A stretch of 64,000 bases of DNA from Axinella damicornis (GCA_963931865.1 OZ007516.1:5615897-5679896), one strand, 5' to 3'. Counted from the first letter of the stretch, positions 1 to 12,352 are shown. Numbers and translations are program-made. Notes: generated by a model not told the origin, from the letters alone.

Positions 1-2
1 TG

Positions 3-1949
3 TTGTCAAAGTTTGCAAATCGAGTGTCGAAAGTGTCTGGTGTTGACGAGAAGACAGCAGGCATTGTTCCTCATGACATTGAGAGCAGAAAATTTGGCCG
101 ACTCACTCTGTATGACTTTGCTGGACACAAGGAGTTCTATGCTGGCCATGATGCTGTGCTCAAAAGTGCAGTTTCTGGGTCACCAGCAGCTGTCTTTCTC
201 ATTGTTGCGGACCTAGACAACAGCGACAAAGAATTCGAAGAGAGAATCCAGTACTGGTTAGCCTTCCTTGAGAATCAGGGACTTTCAGCTGACCCTAAGC
301 CCCATGTCATCATCGTGTGCAGCCATGCTGATCTGAAGACAGCAGCAGTAGAAAAGAAGAGAAGCATTGTAGACTCTCTCCAGCAGTCAGCAGCTTTCTC
401 AAGCTTTCATTATGCAGGGTTTGTTGCAATGGATTGCCGATATTCAGGGTCAAGTTCGATGTCACTGCTTCGCCAGTATCTTGCGGAATGTTGTCAGGAA
501 CTTCGAAGCACAGTTGAAATGACCTGTAGAAGCCATTGCTTTCTGGTGTACCTCTTTCATAAGTTTCAAGGGTGTCCAGCAGTTAACTTGACTAAGGTTG
601 CTTCAACTGTTGCTAGTGAGTCTGCAAATGAGCAGTTAGTAGCCTTCATTCCCGAGGACATCAGTGGCATTTCCCACATCTGTGATGAACTAAACGAAAG
701 AGGCAATATTCTGTTCCTTAAGGGCTCCGGTGCAAGCCAAAGCAGCTGGATCATCTTAGACAAGGAAACTCTTCTTTCTCGAGTGACAGGCACAATCTTT
801 GCTCCCAAGGACTTCAAGCAGTACCAGAATCTAGCCAGTAGCACTGGCGTGGTCCCATTCTCTAAGATTCCCACCCACTTCCCCGATCTTGACCCTGACA
901 TGATTGTCCACTTCCTCTGCCATCTGGAGTTCTGCCACAACATAGCTGACTCTGAAGTCCTCCAACTCCTCCATTCTTTAGGAACCAGTGAGCCTGTTGC
1001 AACCATCGATCTCACTAAGAAGTTTCTTTTCTTTCCCAACCTGGTGAGCATTGAGGTGCCCAGTGGAGTGTGGGAGACCAGTCCAGACTTCGGCCATCAC
1101 TGTGGCTTGGTCTTGCAGTGCAAACCTGGACAGTTCTTCACTCCTCGCTTTCTTCAAGTCCTCCTCCTCCGACTTGCCTTCTTTTATGCTCTTGCACCAG
1201 ATGTGCAGCATGAGACAAGCAGTGATCTGCCTACCCTCAAGAGGAAGTGTAAGGTGTGGAAGAGTGGTATCTACTGGGCAAACCGAAGTGGAGTTGAGGC
1301 TTTAGTGGAAGTAGGGGAAGGGAGCAAGAGGGTAGTTGTCCTGCTGCGCTGCTCAAAGGGGACGCAAGTAGAATGTGCACACCTCCGATCTGCCATTATA
1401 GGCAAAATACTGCAAGTCAGAAGTGAATTCTGTCCGAAAGTAGCCATTCGTGAGTTTCTTCTTCGACCTTCTGATTCCAAGGACTACCCTCTCAAGCCAT
1501 CATCTGACCTCACACTCATCACCACCGCAGAGCTTGCTTGCACCGTTATGAAAGCAGAACAAGGTGTTCTGGACACGGCTGGAAATGGAATTAGTATTGC
1601 CAATCTACTCGGGTTTGAGCCGTATGCCTACCTAGGCGAACGCATCATCCGTGAACTCTTTGACGAACAGAATCCCAGCTACAGTGAGCAAGTTTCCGAT
1701 GACTTCCTGTATGGGATCGCTAACAAGAACTATCGTACATTCGATCACGTCGAGAAGATGCTCAATCTTCCTGCAGCTTCAGTGGAGTGTCACATCTATC
1801 CCGCTATCCCTGGACCGGCCCACAAGATGGCTCACCTCCTTCTGTGCTGGAGGGAGAGAAGCGAGGGGTCCAGACAGTGCCTCCGCCAAACACTCGACCA
1901 CTTCAGCGTGTTTGCAGGGAGAAACCCCTGTACTCTTACACAGGTCTAA
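3..1949 (+). CDS. Roc-COR-Death domain protein, C-terminal part (5' truncated by window edge)
   Basis: An open frame runs from the window edge to a stop at 1947-1949 (648 codons visible). The N-terminus lies outside, so the true start cannot be given. Residues about 30-165 look like the second half of a Roc (Ras-of-complex) GTPase. The G3 motif DFAGHKEF is at 38-45 and a degenerate G4 motif, CSHAD, at 106-110 stands where NKxD is usual. The P-loop would lie upstream. Residues about 170-500 fit a COR dimerisation region. The end (about 560-640), with an LLLCWRERS...LRQTL pattern followed by FSVFAGRNP, resembles a Death domain. Proteins of this kind act as cytosolic signalling scaffolds; DAPK1 and MASL1 are the known animal relatives. 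The visible part has no intron. Domain assignment is by eye; the partner and pathway are unknown. Confidence 0.72.
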   Translation: MSKFANRVSKVSGVDEKTAGIVPHDIESRKFGRLTLYDFAGHKEFYAGHDAVLKSAVSGSPAAVFLIVADLDNSDKEFEERIQYWLAFLENQGLSADPKPHVIIVCSHADLKTAAVEKKRSIVDSLQQSAAFSSFHYAGFVAMDCRYSGSSSMSLLRQYLAECCQELRSTVEMTCRSHCFLVYLFHKFQGCPAVNLTKVASTVASESANEQLVAFIPEDISGISHICDELNERGNILFLKGSGASQSSWIILDKETLLSRVTGTIFAPKDFKQYQNLASSTGVVPFSKIPTHFPDLDPDMIVHFLCHLEFCHNIADSEVLQLLHSLGTSEPVATIDLTKKFLFFPNLVSIEVPSGVWETSPDFGHHCGLVLQCKPGQFFTPRFLQVLLLRLAFFYALAPDVQHETSSDLPTLKRKCKVWKSGIYWANRSGVEALVEVGEGSKRVVVLLRCSKGTQVECAHLRSAIIGKILQVRSEFCPKVAIREFLLRPSDSKDYPLKPSSDLTLITTAELACTVMKAEQGVLDTAGNGISIANLLGFEPYAYLGERIIRELFDEQNPSYSEQVSDDFLYGIANKNYRTFDHVEKMLNLPAASVECHIYPAIPGPAHKMAHLLLCWRERSEGSRQCLRQTLDHFSVFAGRNPCTLTQV

Positions 1950-2384
1950 GTTTTTGTATATACATGCTATTAGTAATGAGCACAATATATTAGCTTTGTC
2001 CTCCAAAGTACTTTATGTGGATTTATATTTCTTCAAGTTGATAGTTATAATCAGCTTATAGTTGTAATATGTTACCACCCTGCCTGCATACACACACAGT
2101 ATAATATTATTGCAAATTGTAGTCTTGTATAATTATTGTATACAGTTGTGCCTGTTTGGTGTGTTTAATTTGTGTATTGATGTGTATTCTAGTGTCATCT
2201 ATGCACCACCTCTTTGTAATGGTCTCTACAGCTACTATATTGCTTTATCTTTGTCATTTCGTTACATAATTATTCTGGTTTTATATTTTGTTCCTTTAAC
2301 TGTATTAATCCTTATCTTTAGTTGTTTACCTTGTTTGTAACCTGTATAGTTTTTCTCACTTTCTGCATTCAGAGTGTTGTTATT
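1950..2384. other. AT-rich 3' flank of the Roc-COR-Death gene
   Basis: About 430 bp of AT-rich sequence between the stop codon and the satellite array. It presumably carries the 3' UTR. I see no clear AATAAA close to the stop and no other gene. Confidence 0.5.
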
Positions 2385-2580
2385 ACACTCCTGGTAGGGG
2401 AAAAATTGTGCCGCGTAAATAAATATTACACTCCTGGTATAGAGAAAATTGTGCCGCGTAATGTAATTAATCTAATTATTACACTCCTGGTAGGGGAAAA
2501 ATTGTGCCGCGTAATGTAATTAATCTAATTTTACACTCCTGGTATAGGAAAAATTGTGCCGCGTAATGTAATTAATTAAT
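2385..2580. repeat. Short tandem repeat, ~48-bp unit, four copies
   Basis: Four head-to-tail copies of a unit beginning 'cactcctggta', running through 'aaaattgtgccgcgta' and ending in an AT-rich stretch start near 2386, 2431, 2482 and 2534. The same unit recurs singly near 3146 and 3704 and twice near 4896-4960, always at the junctions of the larger satellite modules. Its first 12 bases are the inverse complement of the 'ctaccaggagtg' found at the end of every large module. Confidence 0.85.
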
Positions 2581-5500
2581 TAATAAACGTTTGACTATTT
2601 CCGAATGGCCTACAAAGATTCTGACTACACCGTCGTGATCGCTATGATGCAGTGACAAAAAATTGTGCTGAAACTCACCTTGGTGGTGGAGATATGAGCG
2701 CTTTTGTCTCGCCGTGGCCGCCATTACTCGAGCGCTCTCTTCGACTTCCGGTGGCAGTACCGTTCTTAGGAAAGGCACACGAAGATTCTGACCACACGCC
2801 CGTGATCACTGTCGTTCACTGACGCTTGCTCACCGTGCTGGGGAAGTTGCGAGTGCTGTAATAATGTCTTGTCTTCCTTTTGGTCGCAATTGCTCGCGAT
2901 CGACTGAGCGTGGGTGCCACGTGGCATGTGCGTTGATTGGAACGTAATGCGCTACGCAACCGGGGTTGCAACACGACTACACGTACTTTATGAAAGAGCA
3001 CTCTAAATAATTATTTCTGATCATCCCTGGCCCTGTATATAGCTATCATGGTACTCACATGATGTGTTATAATTGGAACGAACTGACACACTTAGCTTGA
3101 GCTACCGTTTAACCGCGGCTACCAGGAGTGCGGTTGCCCCTCGTTACACTCCTGGTAGGGGAAAAATTGTGCCGCGTAATGTAATGTAAATAATCTAATA
3201 AACGTTTGACTATTTCGGAATGGCCTACAAAGGTTCTGACTACACCGTCGTGATCGCTATGATGCAGTGACACAAAATCAAAATAATTGTGCTGAAACTC
3301 ACCTTGGTGGTAGAGATATGAACGCTTTTGTCTCGCCGTTGGCCGCCATTGCTCGAGCGCTCTCTTCCACTTCCGGTGGCAGTACCGTTCTTAGGAAAGG
3401 CACACGAAGATTCTGACCACACGGCTGTGATCGCTGTCGTTCACTGACGCTTACATGCCGAAACTCACCGTGCTGGCTAAGTTGTGAGCGCTGTAATAAT
3501 GTCTTGTCTTCCTTTTGGTCGCCATTGCTCGCGATCGACTGAGCGTGGTTGCCACGTTGCATGTGCGTTAATTGGAACGTATTGCAATACTTAGCTTCAG
3601 CCTTGCGCTACGTATACGGCAGGTTGCAACGCGGCTACGAACTGTCACACTTAGCTTGTGCTACCGTTTAACCGTGGCTACCAGGAGTGCGGTTGCCCCT
3701 CGTTACACTCCTGGTAGGGGAAAAATTGTGCCGCGTAATGTAATCTAATCTAAACTAATCTAAATAATCTAAATAATTAATAAACGTTTGACTATTTCCG
3801 AATGGCCTACAAAGATTCTGACTACACCGTCGTGATCGCTATGATGCAGTGACACAAAATCAAAATAATCGTGCTGAAACTCACCTTGGTGGTGGAGACA
3901 TGAGCGCTTTTGTCTCGCCGTTGGCCGCCATTGCTCGGGTGCTCTCTTCGACTTCCGGTGGCAGTACCGTTCTTAGGAAAGGCACACGAAGATTCTGACC
4001 ACAGGGCCGTGATCGCTGTCGTTCACTGACGCTTACATGCCGAAACTCACCGTGCTGGCGAAGTTGTGAGTGCTGTAATAATGTCTTGTCTTCCTTTTGG
4101 TCGCCATTGCTCGCGATCGACTGAGCGTGATTGCCACGTGGCATGTGCGTTAATTGGAACGTATTGCAATACTTAGCTTGCGCTACGGTACGGCAAGTCG
4201 CAACCTTAACCGGGGTTGCAACGCGGCTGCTTTATGAATGGTACTTGAGAGCACTCTAAATAATTTCTGATCTTCCCTATATCTACATATAGCTATCATG
4301 GTACTCACGTGTTGTGTGATAATTGGAACGAACTGTCACACTTTAGCTTGTGCTACCGTTTAACCGCGGCTACCAGGAGTGCGGTTGCCCCTCGAATCTA
4401 ATTAATTAATCTAAATAATAAACGTTTGACTATTTCCGAATGGCCTACAAAGATTCTGACTACACCGTCGTGATCGCTATGATGCAGTGACACAAAATCA
4501 AAATAATTGTGCTGTAACTCACCTTGGTGGCAGAGATACAAGCGCTTTTGTCATACCGTCGGCCGCCATTGCTCGATCGCTCTCTTCGACGTTGGTTGCC
4601 AGAAAAGTCTTATGAAGGCCCCACAAAGTTTCTGACCACACAGCCGTGATCGCTATCGTTGACTGACGCTTACATGCCAAAAACTCACCGTGCTGGCGAA
4701 GTTGTTAGCACTGTAATAAGCTCTTGTCTTACTTTTGGACGCCATTGCTGACTCGACATATCGATCGACGACGAGCATGGTCCTCACATGACATGTGCGT
4801 TAATTGGAATGAGCTGCAATACCGAACGGTTGCGGTCCAGCGAGTTGCAACCGTTTCCAACGCGGCTACCAGGAGTGCGATTGCCCCTCGATCTATTACA
4901 CTCCTGGTATAGGAAAAATTGTGCCGCGTAATGTTACACTCCTGGTATAGGAAAAATTGTGCCGCGTAATGTAATTAATCTAATCAATTGTAATTAATCT
5001 AATTAAATTAATCTAAATAATTAATGAACGTTTGACTATTTCCGAATGGCCTACAAAGATTCTGACTACACCGTCGTGATCGCTATGATGCAGTGACACA
5101 AAATCAAAATAATCGTGCTGAAACTCACCTTGGTGGTGGAGATATGAGCGCTTTTGTCTCGCCGTTGGCCGCCATTGCTCGAGCGCTCCATCGACTTCCG
5201 GTGGCAGTACCGTTCTTAGGAAAGGCACACGAAGATTCTGACCACACGGCCGTAATCGCTGTCGTTCACTGACGCTTACATGCCGAAACTCACCGTGCTG
5301 GCGAAGTTGTGAGTGCTGTAATAATGTCTTGCCTTCCTTTTGGTCGCCATTGCTCGCGATCGACTGAGCGTGGTTGCCACGTGGCATGTGCGTTAATTGG
5401 AACGTATTGCAATACTTTGCTTGCCCTACGGCAAGTCGCAACCGGGGTTGCAACGCGGCTGCGTTTTATTCGGTACTTGAGAGCAATCTAAATAATTTCT

Positions 5501-6403
5501 GATCTTTCCACCCTATATCTATATATAGCTATCATGGTACTCACGTGTTGTGTGATAATTACATGCCAAAACTCACCGTGCTGGCGAAGTTGTTAGCACT
5601 GTAATAAGCTCTTGTCTTACTTTTGGACGCCATTGCTCGCGATCGACTGAGCGTGGTTGCCACGTGGCATGTGCGTTAATTGGAACGTATTGCAATACTT
5701 AGCTTGCGCTACGGCAAGTCGCAACAGGGGTTGCAACGCGGCTGCGTTTTATTCGAGACTTCGTACTTGAGAGCACTCTAAATAATTTCTGATCTTCCCT
5801 ATACCTATGTATAGCTATCATGGTACTCACGTGTTGTGTGATAACTGGAACGAACTGTCACACTTAGCTTGTGCTACCGTTTAACCGCGGCTACCAGGAG
5901 TGCGGTTGCCCCTCGATCTAATTTAATAATTAAATAATCAAACCTCACAGCACGCAGGAAAGGTCTACAGAGATTCTGACTACACCGTCGTGATCGCTAT
6001 CATGGAGTGACACGACCACACAATAATTGTGGTGAAACTCACCTTGGTGGTGGAGATACAAGCGCTTTTGTCGTGCCGTCGGCCGCCATTGCTCGATCGT
6101 TCTCTTCGACGTTGGTTGCCAGTACAGTCATACGAAGGGCCCACAAAGATTCTGACCACACAGCCGTAATCGCTGTTGTTCACTGACGCTTACATGCCAA
6201 AACTCACCGTGCTGGCAAGGTTGTAAGTGCTGTTATAATTTCGTGTCTTCCCTTTGGTTGCCATTGCTAGCGTGCTAGCGATCGACTGGGCGTGGTTGCC
6301 ACGTGGCATGTGCGTTAATTGGAACTAACTGCGATACTTAGCTTGCGCTACGGCGAGTCGCAGCCGGCGTTGGAGCGGCTACCAGGAGTGCGGTTGCCCC
6401 TCG
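2531..6403. repeat. Higher-order satellite array, six modules
   Basis: Six modules end with 'ggctaccaggagtgcg' followed by 'gttgcccctcg' or a close variant: about 2531-3143, 3144-3702, 3703-4394, 4395-4890, 4891-5915 and 5916-6403. Most open with 'aaacgtttgactatttc'. Within a module, the stretch 'gattctgac..acac' to 'gccattgctcg' occurs twice in diverged form about 195-200 bp apart, so modules are built from smaller subunits. The fifth module is longer through an internal duplication near 5560. The opening 'cactcctggtag' and closing 'ctaccaggagtg' form a 12-13 bp inverted repeat, which hints at a transposon origin. Short minus-strand frames recur across copies, but I regard these as a by-product of repetition. 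Confidence 0.85.
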
Positions 6404-8507
6404 ATGAAAGGAAAAAAAAAAAGTTTACAGCTTGAATTATTTGATGACTGCTTATTAGGGGGAGGGCTGGTGCATGCTCAAACATACATGCATGCAGAAC
6501 GTTGCATGCTTGTATGGGATCCTGACTATAGCTCTGGGACTATATAGCCATTATAATTATGGAACGTGACACGTACATGTAGATGTCTCCTGAAATGCTC
6601 GAGCTCCAAGTTATTTATAGCAACCACTATATCTCACTTGGCTAATTATGCATAGCTACTGCTGGTGCATATAATTATGGTGTCGTGACTGTGATCAATG
6701 GAGTTGATACCATGCATATAAAGTGTAGAAACTTTTTTCTTCCCCTCTCTCTACCTTCCTATTGTAAAATCACTTTGGTAGCCGCATAAAATTCCATGAG
6801 ATTGTGTGGTATTAACAGTTAAGTCTGTAATCGTGTTGTATATGCATGAGATACCTAGCTACACTCATTGTATATATAGTGTTGAGGCACATTAATAGTA
6901 AAATTATAGACTAGCACATTCCCGTAGTTGTGGAGGCTGCATGTGGGAGGAGAGAAGAGAGCCTGCTACACGCACATACACTAACATTTCAGACTGATGC
7001 CATCTTTTGGGGCAACGACAACAGATTTTATGTATTTGCATCACCCAGTTTGAACATAACATGCATATGGACCGTAGTCCTGCAGAGCAAAATGTTCTGC
7101 ACTGCTCCCATATATTCAGCAACAGATTATGCCTTGGTCAAATTCTTCTTGCAGCTTACCAACATCCCAAGTACAAGGAGTTGTTCATCAGCATTGTTCT
7201 GTTAGCTATAGCTATACCTGCTGTGACTTGGGGCCCAGACCACTATACATACATGCAGAAACAAACACTGCAACCTAGGTTACAGGGCTGGTCAAACCTT
7301 TAGTCATTCTTTGTTGCAATTTCAACTTCATTCCTTCAAATATTAACTCCACCATCCATTCCCACTAAAGGGCTAACTTAGTTATATCACACCATATCTG
7401 GCTATATACTGTACTTTTAACAAGACTTGCAATTTTGAAGTGAAATTCGTTTAAACCGCAAATCCGTTTAATAACCGGAAGTCGTCTGCTTCCAACTCCA
7501 AATCACGCACATGTACAGTTGCGTTGTCAGTTTCACGATGGCGCGCAGAAGGGACTACAAGCTGCGAGCCAGATCGATGTTCGGCCTATGACGAAGACCA
7601 CCGATGGCGTGTGGTATAGCTACCAGCGCTACGGTCTTCGTCTGAGTTTCGAGCGAATAGCCCGAAGTTGTAGCTAGCTAGCTAGCTGGCTACACGTTGT
7701 GCATGCGGAGCGTGCGGTTGGTGGCTCCATCGATACAGGTGGCTCCGTCTCCTTCCCGGCCGTCCCTGGTGATTCCATAGTGTAGTTGTCACACAGTGGC
7801 ACCGTCGTAGGTCCGCAAACTTGAACTAGCGCTTCTGCTGATCTGGCTACCGTGAAATGATATTCATAGCTAGCTAATATGCCACATCAAAGTAAACGCT
7901 TTTCACTCGTCGCTCAACGCTCTGCGCTCAGTTGTTGCAAGTTTTAGTAAAAGTACAGTAGCTAGTTAGGCTGTTCATGAATGAGTGGGTCAGCACTAGT
8001 CTATATGTAGGGATACGACGTACACGCAATACATGCCAATACAAAAAAATCTCTCCAAATCTCAGAAACGGTACACTTATAAGCCTTTATAACCACATAC
8101 CGTTCATCTTCGAGTGTTTTCATGACCAACAAGACTCCTCGCGTCGCGAAAAACCGTCGCGAAAGTACCGCACCAGGTACTCGCAAAACGGGCAAATTGT
8201 TATTCTTTCTTCTTTCTTTCAAACGGGCTAGCTCAACGTCGCCTCAATCCCTCATGATGGTTTTCGCACGAAACAGCAGCATTTTACACCGAGCAGTGCA
8301 CCAGCCCATCGCTTTGTCACAACTTCGAAATCTCACACCAGGCGGCTGCAGCTACCCACTCAAAAACTATGGCTTCAATTAGCACGCCATTTTAATCCTT
8401 TGTACGCATGCGCACATAAACGATCACTTAGCAACAATACGTAATTATTACTCAAGATCGCTGAATTAGAAACACAGCAGGGAAGAATCTGATGTGTTGT
8501 CAATCAA
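6404..8507. other. Intergenic region, no supported gene
   Basis: About 2.1 kb without a convincing coding signal. It holds a short A tract (6413-6422), a (agct)n run near 7673-7688 and a 10-bp inverted repeat 'gacgaagacc'/'ggtcttcgtc' at 7590-7599 and 7633-7642. Frames near 6930-7303 have a vague transposase flavour but are broken and unsupported. Confidence 0.5.
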
Positions 8508-8548
8508 ACCATAGATTATATACGCGGAGAAAAGGGGATGGGCAACGT
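8508..8548. repeat. Left terminal inverted repeat of the P-like transposon
   Basis: 41 bp, starting 'accatagattatatacgcg' and ending 'gggcaacgt'. It is the exact reverse complement of 13937-13977. Similarity stops immediately inside the repeat. Confidence 0.95.
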
Positions 8549-8565
8549 ACGTATTACATGTAAGG

Positions 8566-8573
8566 TGACGTCA
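8566..8573. promoter_or_regulatory. CRE-like palindrome in the transposon's left end
   Basis: 'tgacgtca' is a perfect cAMP-response-element core 18 bp inside the left inverted repeat and upstream of the transposase. A likely untranslated first exon ends with the donor 'caaggtaagt' near 8726. The matching acceptor 'ctgtag' lies just before the coding start, at about 9674. The promoter role is inferred from position. Confidence 0.4.
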
Positions 8574-8794
8574 CGTACACTCCGCGTTACGGCCACGCCC
8601 CTGTAATGACATTCAAGAGGCGGGCTTAGTCGGATGTCAGTTGGTAAATATATTCACAGCAGGAAGTTATTCGAAGGCTGCAGCGTAGGAGGCGAGCAGC
8701 GGTGGGAAATAGGAGTTCAGACAAGGTAAGTTAAGCAGTTATGATATACTATTTCACTATGTACGCACTGTACAGCTGCTTATGAGAAACTGAT

Positions 8795-9374
8795 TTAAGG
8801 TTACGGGATCCCTGCACGCGGATACGCGCGCCGTATACTTAATTAAGCACTATTTCATAGTTTTTTTGTCGCCAAAAATAAAGCCGTGTGATCCGACCTG
8901 GACTTGGAAGACCGTATTGAAATAGACACAAACTGTATAGAAAGGGCCAGACGAAGTGTTTTTGTAAATACTGATGACCGTTCCGAAGTTATACGACGCT
9001 GTATTCCAAAGAGGGGAGTCAAGATGGCGGTTATTCGCACTCAAGAGTCGTTCTTTCGAGGACTGCTCAACCTAGCCACAAAACGCTTACGTCCCGCCCT
9101 AGAGCTTCCTATGGCATGTCTCCCAGCAGTAGAATCGATTTGCTGGCGGTTTTCGCACTGGAGATTTTTGGCGAATAGTTTGCTGGAACCGATTTAACCA
9201 GCGTACAACGGCTACAGTGTGAGCTACTGTAATGATGATTAGTCTGCATGTTGTCTACCAACCCTGCTTTGTGTCGAGAAAGTTTGATTTCACTAGCATA
9301 CTTTCTGTGCGAGAAAAATGGGCTTGAACAAATTGTCTGGCCACGCCCACCGCGTGGGGATCCCGTAACCTTAA
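8795..9374. mobile_element. TTAA-flanked miniature element (piggyBac- or Kolobok-like MITE)
   Basis: 'ttaaggttacgggatccc' at 8795-8812 is mirrored by 'gggatcccgtaaccttaa' at 9357-9374. The 14-bp inverted repeats are flanked by a TTAA duplication (8795-8798, 9371-9374), and a further 'cacgcgg' is shared after a 2-bp offset. The body (8799-9370) has no convincing gene. TTAA duplications are typical of piggyBac and Kolobok elements. It is nested in the presumed 5' UTR intron of the P-like transposon, so it inserted later and could be spliced out. Confidence 0.85.
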
Positions 9375-9688
9375 TGAATTAGTGAGCTTTTGTACTTTTT
9401 GTAACAAACAAGGAATGAGTTACTTAATTTCTAATTTGCTAATAAGCAGTTAGTTTTGCACTCTGTGTAACTGGCACAAGAACAGAGGTTGAGCATCCTA
9501 CATGACTTTACAACACTGTGTTTTTTCTCCCATATGGTAGCCGTAGTTTCGTACTTTTGCTAAGTACACCTGGGATAATATGCAAGCCTCTTCAACTTTA
9601 AAGAGTCCAGTTATCTATAGAGAGTGTAATGCACACACCTTTATTAACTACAATATAACTATACTTACTCTGTAGGTTGTTTTGCAAT

Positions 9689-12321
9689 ATGGGGCGTCCA
9701 AAGAGCAGGATTGGACGTCTACATAAGAACTATGAGAAGAAGCGTCAGGCACTGAAAAAGAACCCAACCGGTCGTCCAAGGAAGCTCAGAGCTAAGAAAG
9801 TGGTATGTAGATTTTGCATGTGGTGGTAATTGGAATCAATATTCCTGTATTGTAATCCCATGTGACCACTGCTTTTACATCTTTTCATTAGGTTGAGACG
9901 AACATTTCAACATCACTTGAAGAGCTAAGGAGCCATATCCAACTATGTTCAAGTTCTTGGACAGTCCAATCACCAACTTCTCTGGACAAAGTAAGACTAA
10001 TAAGGATTCAAGAGCAGTCATCATCTTCACACCCGCTGGTCATTACTCACTGTTTGACTATTGAAAGAGATTTGTCGTGGAAGGTCTGTATCCATGGGCA
10101 TGAAATCACAGCTGGTCACTGCCTTTCTGAGATGCCCACAAACCTTCAAAATGTTCACCAGTTGCAACACCTCCTTTCCCATCTTGACCAGCTCCGAGTG
10201 TGCCCTGGTCACCCAGACCACCGTTTTCTAGAGATGGTGGAAGCCAAGAAGGGGAAGTTGATATCTTCAAGTGGTGACATTGCTGCATATGTTGACAGGA
10301 ATGCTGCTGTTGAGCTGAATGGCCAGAGTTATGGTGCAACTGTGAGATCAGCGAAGTGCCAGATTCTCACTTCAGGCACTAAGTGCCCTGAGTGTGTTCA
10401 TTACCGTGACATCATACGATCCATTCACCACAGGTGGCAGAAACGTCTCAAAACATCACCATCCCAACTGACCAGTACCCATAGTCATGTGAATGACAGG
10501 TGGCTGAAAACACCAGAACGGAAGGTAAAAGTAGCAAAGTTAAGACAAAGAGTGAGGTCAGCTGAGAGTATGGTGAAGTACATGAAGGAGAAAATTGCAG
10601 TTTCAACAGATGAGCTAGGCACTCATGTTGATGACTCCCTCCATAATGGCCTTGAACAGATCATGTCGGAGCTAAGTCCAAGGATTGAAAAGCAGTATTT
10701 GAAAGGGACATTTCATCGCCTTTTTTGGGAGCAACAGTTGCAAGCTATGTCACAGCATCCCACACAGCGACGCTGGCATCCTATGTTAATTCGCTGGTGC
10801 CTCCATTTGAAGATGATTTCAACGTCAGCATACAACGCACTTCGCGGTGTTCTAACACTTCCATGTGGACGAACACTCCAGGATTATACTCGATGGGTGA
10901 AGGCCGATGTTGGGATACAGCCAGAGGTGACTGAGCAGTTGAGAAGAGAGGCAAAAGTTGATTCATTGCAAGAATGGAAAAAGTATGTTGCTGTTGTATT
11001 CGATGAAGTCAAAGTAAAAGAAGGCATTGTGTACGACAAACATGAATGCAGAATTGTGGGGTTTGTTGACTTTGGAGATGTGAACAATGCACTGCTAGCT
11101 TTTGAAAGGTCCATGAATGGTGATGCTGATCACACCGTGGCAAAACACATGCTTGTATTTATGGTGCGTGGGATTTTTATCAAACTCCAGTTTCCATATG
11201 CCCAATATCCTACTACAGATCTGTCAGCTGAACTTCTGCACCCTATAGTTTGGGAAGTTGTCAAAAATCTCGAATGTGCTGGTTTCAAAGTGATCTCACT
11301 GACAGGAGACAAAGCATCAGTTAATCGTAAATTTTTTCGCATGCACCGGACAGATTCCAAGTCAGATGAAGTCACATTCAAAGTTCGCAACCCATACAGT
11401 ATCGAAAAGCGTTTCATATACTTCATATCCGATGTACCGCACCTTATTAAAACCACCAGAAACTGTTGGTCAAATTCCTTTTGCCATAGTTACAAGAGAG
11501 CTTTATGGGTATGTACTTAATTCTTGTAAGTTGTGTACTCCATTCATGCTACTTTAGCTGCATATTCACATGCACATCCACACTCACTCACACACCTGTG
11601 CATGCATGCACACACGTACACACACACTTCCACACACACACAATTCAGATCAATGGACAGCACATCAGTTGGGAACATCTCAGGAGGGTATATCAACAGC
11701 GAACGAGCTCTGGTCTCACCCTGGTTCCAAAACTCACCAAGGAGCATGTAGTGTTGAATTCATATTCAAGGATGAGGGTAAACCTGGCAGCTCAGGTACA
11801 GACATATTTGTACACATAATTTGTGAAGGCATTAATTAACTAAAGCCTTCTTACACAGGTTCTCAGTCGTTCCGTTGCTGATGCCCTGGAATATGGTGAA
11901 TATCCTGATACAACAGAAACGGCCCGTTTTATCAGATACTTTGACCGATTTTTTGACATGTTGAATACACGATCTCTTGAAGAATGCATCCATAAAAGAA
12001 AGCCAGATCTAGCACCGTACCGCACCTCTAAAGATACAAGGTTGAAGGTTAGCGCATGCATCATAAGATAGTTGTTTAGGTCTCATTACAAACTGTATTT
12101 TGATCCACATAGTGGCTTGAAGATGACTTCCTGGGATATCTGAAGGAGTGGGACAAAAGTGTCCAGGATCGCAAAGGGTTCACTAAGGCTGAGAAGAAGA
12201 AGATGTGCCTTAGTGCAGAGACGCTAGAAGGACTGAGAGTTACAGGTACACTGAATAGGGAAAGCCCAATATCTTATTATTAGCTGTGTTCTTTAGCTCC
12301 TTCCTCTCTGCTGCCCCCCCC

Positions 12322-12352
<31 letters not shown>

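Noticed and set aside
2572..5453. Recurring minus-strand frames of 60-146 codons in the satellite modules
   Set aside because: They recur because the DNA repeats. There is no conserved start context, splice evidence or family match.
6930..7303. Frames with a faint MULE-transposase flavour (RFYVFASPSLN..., AYQHPKYKELF)
   Set aside because: The pieces lie in different frames and I cannot align the catalytic region convincingly. They may be chance or a very old fossil.
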